Below the pieces are notes generated by a model. The model searched no databases. It saw nothing but the letters and a program-made list of their open reading frames with translations, and had not been told where the DNA came from. A stretch of 6,994 nucleotides of DNA from Spirochaetaceae bacterium (lineage in GTDB: Bacteria; Spirochaetota; Spirochaetia; DSM-27196; PXBQ01): assembly GCA_003566875.1 (NCBI GenBank), contig PXBQ01000221.1, forward strand, positions 1-6,994. The letters run 5' to 3'. How positions within the stretch are numbered: the stretch's first letter is position 1; each line of letters begins with the position of its first letter. The position numbers were made by a program, and so were the translations under genes. This document shows, one piece after another, positions 6,000 through 6,994 of the stretch.

Positions 6000-6041
6000 A
6001 CCGAGACCCGTACTCCGGTCCCCAATTGCGCGGCGACGCGA

Positions 6042-6620
6042 TCACCGTGACTTCCAGAGCGCGCCGAACGTGCCGTAGTAGCTGTACCGACCCATGTACG
6101 TGCTCTCGGCGAAAACCGCGAACGTATCGCTCAGGAAGTAGTTGGTTCCCTGGAACGACGCAAACCTGAGCCGTGACGCGTCTACCCACCACCCCGTCGG
6201 CTGAATGAGGTCGAAAACTAGGCCTAACCCGACGTAGACGTCGAAGTTCGTCAGGAACTCCCACGGCTGCACGAAGTTCTTGAACCCAAGGTGGACGGTG
6301 CCGAAACCGCCTACGGCCGCGGCCATGCCGGAGTCGGCGAAGTAGCCGGAATAGAACGTGACCAGTCCCTTACCGGCGACTCCGAAGCTCAGCGGGACGT
6401 GCTCGCCGAGTTTGACGTCCGACAGGATCAACTCGACGCCCGGATACGCGCTCAATCCAAAACCCCATCCGGAAGACAGCCCGATACCGGCCGAGAGCGA
6501 TAGATCGCCGGCGGTGAAGTGGTGGTCCCAACCGGATCCGGAGTCTTGCGCCGGCAGCACGACCGAAGCGAGCGCCGCGATAATCAAGGCAATGATGAAA
6601 ACCTTCGAAATTCGTCTCAT
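6042..6620 (-). CDS. Small exported beta-rich protein, probable outer-membrane protein (192 aa)
   Basis: The N-terminus is a clear signal peptide: MRR, a hydrophobic core at about 7-21, and a probable signal peptidase I cut after LPA (24). No lipobox cysteine is present, so it is not a lipoprotein. The mature part (about 168 residues) is rich in Gly, Phe, Tyr and Trp. It shows alternating hydrophobic stretches such as LSLSAGIGLSS (40-50), PLSFGVAGKGLVTFY (76-90) and FDVYVGLGLVFDL (126-138), as expected for transmembrane beta strands. A small 8-10 strand barrel is plausible. The C-terminus ends ALWKSR rather than in the terminal aromatic residue of many barrels, so this is unproven. I cannot name a family. 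The ATG at 6620 has GGAGGG (6630-6625) four bases upstream. It is convergent with the KamA-like gene, 42 bases apart, with no good terminator visible between them. Confidence 0.8.
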   Translation of the reverse strand: MRRISKVFIIALIIAALASVVLPAQDSGSGWDHHFTAGDLSLSAGIGLSSGWGFGLSAYPGVELILSDVKLGEHVPLSFGVAGKGLVTFYSGYFADSGMAAAVGGFGTVHLGFKNFVQPWEFLTNFDVYVGLGLVFDLIQPTGWWVDASRLRFASFQGTNYFLSDTFAVFAESTYMGRYSYYGTFGALWKSR

Positions 6621-6658
6621 TTATCCCTCCAAACAAGTTGCACAAAACCAGTTTCTCC

Positions 6659-6687
6659 AAACTACTCATCTCGGAGGATATTTGCAA
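6659..6687 (-). promoter_or_regulatory. Possible weak promoter of the exported-protein gene
   Basis: In the 104-base gap behind the methyltransferase gene, the minus strand has TTGCAA (6687-6682) and TAGTTT (6664-6659), 17 bases apart. The region is noticeably AT-rich compared with the flanking genes, as promoters often are. The -10 match is poor (three of six), so the gene may instead be read through from the methyltransferase gene, which shows no terminator. Confidence 0.2.
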
Positions 6688-6724
6688 GTCTTTTACTCAT
6701 ATTTGACGCGTGGCGGCACCGCGA

Positions 6725-6994
6725 TTATCGCCGCGTGAGTAGAACGACGTTCTCGAGGTGATGAGTCTGAGGGAAAAGATCGACCGGTTGCGCCTTGATT
6801 ATCGAGAACGCGTCCGCGAGCAGCGCGAGATCACGCGCCTGCGTCTGTGGATTGCAGCTGACGTACACGATCCGCTCGGCAGCGATCCGGATCACCTCGG
6901 CGACGGTCTTCGGGTGCAAACCGGCGCGCGGTGGATCGAGAACGACGACTCCGGGTTGACCGTTTTCCGCGACGAATGACTCGGTAACGACCTC
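6725..6994 (-). CDS. TrmA/RlmD-family RNA (uracil-5-)-methyltransferase, C-terminal part
   Basis: The frame is open from the right edge (6994) to a TAA at 6727-6725 and gives the last 89 residues. The motifs are diagnostic of SAM-dependent RNA uracil-C5 methyltransferases: VVVLDPPRAGLHPK (16-29), YVSCNPQTQARDL (44-56) with the catalytic nucleophile Cys47, and PVDLFPQTHHLENV near the end, with the conserved HxE-type glutamate. These enzymes make m5U in tRNA (TrmA) or 23S rRNA (RlmC/RlmD). The visible part cannot separate these classes because the TRAM domain and Fe-S cysteines, if present, lie outside the window. An internal TTG could be mistaken for a start at 6919, but the DPPRAGL motif upstream of it shows the frame continues. 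The next gene leftward is on the same strand after a 104-base gap. Confidence 0.93.
   Translation of the reverse strand, partial: EVVTESFVAENGQPGVVVLDPPRAGLHPKTVAEVIRIAAERIVYVSCNPQTQARDLALLADAFSIIKAQPVDLFPQTHHLENVVLLTRR

Noticed and set aside
6000..6041. Terminator between the KamA-like gene and the exported-protein gene
   Set aside because: Only a 5-bp stem (GACCG/CGGTC) with a long loop and no T-run is present.
6671..6731. A plus-strand GGAGG (6673-6677) and a TTGACG (6703-6708) with a weak -10-like TATCGC
   Set aside because: No start codon follows the GGAGG at a usable distance, no plus-strand gene follows the boxes, and the -10 match is only three of six.
6725..6919. Methyltransferase fragment treated as a complete 64-residue gene starting at a TTG
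   Set aside because: The conserved DPPRAGL motif lies upstream in the same open frame and the frame continues to the window edge, so this is the 3' part of a longer gene.

Overview
The window reads as chromosomal DNA from a fairly high-GC, Gram-negative-type bacterium. Codons are strongly G/C-biased at the third position. Three promoters fit the sigma-70 consensus well, and several starts have a GGAGG-type ribosome site. One protein looks like a secreted or outer-membrane barrel. My best guess at lineage is Spirochaetota, but this rests on overall gene flavour only and is weak. There is no insertion sequence, CRISPR array, tRNA or rRNA, and nothing clearly phage-derived.

Layout from left to right: (1) 3-146 (+), the C-terminal tail of a cut-off gene. 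(2) 269-514 (+), a small 81-aa basic protein resembling a single BON domain, behind a near-perfect promoter and followed by a hairpin terminator. (3) 604-2322 (-), a membrane-anchored MutS-like ATPase without a mismatch-recognition domain. (4) 2402-2971 (+), a YfcE/MJ0936-type metallophosphoesterase, divergent from (3). (5) 2978-4006 (-), a Gfo/Idh/MocA oxidoreductase, convergent with (4) and only 6 bases from it. (6) 4161-5999 (+), a long KamA-family radical SAM protein, divergent from (5). (7) 6042-6620 (-), a small exported beta-rich protein. (8) 6725-6994 (-), the C-terminal part of a TrmA/RlmD-type RNA m5U methyltransferase that runs off the right edge.

Neighbouring genes alternate in direction, so this is a row of mostly single-gene units rather than one operon. 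I see no shared pathway. The most informative sites are the two divergent spacers. In 2323-2401 both promoters put transcription start at or within a base or two of the ATG, with no ribosome site, which suggests leaderless mRNAs. In 4007-4160 both genes have normal leaders and Shine-Dalgarno sites, with a nested inverted repeat between the promoters.

The best candidate for new biology is the 612-aa KamA-family protein. It keeps the cluster cysteines, the SAM motif, the PLP lysine and the substrate-carboxylate arginine of lysine 2,3-aminomutase. It has lost both aspartates that recognise the lysine side chain, lacks the C-terminal zinc cysteines, and carries about 200 extra N-terminal residues I do not recognise.
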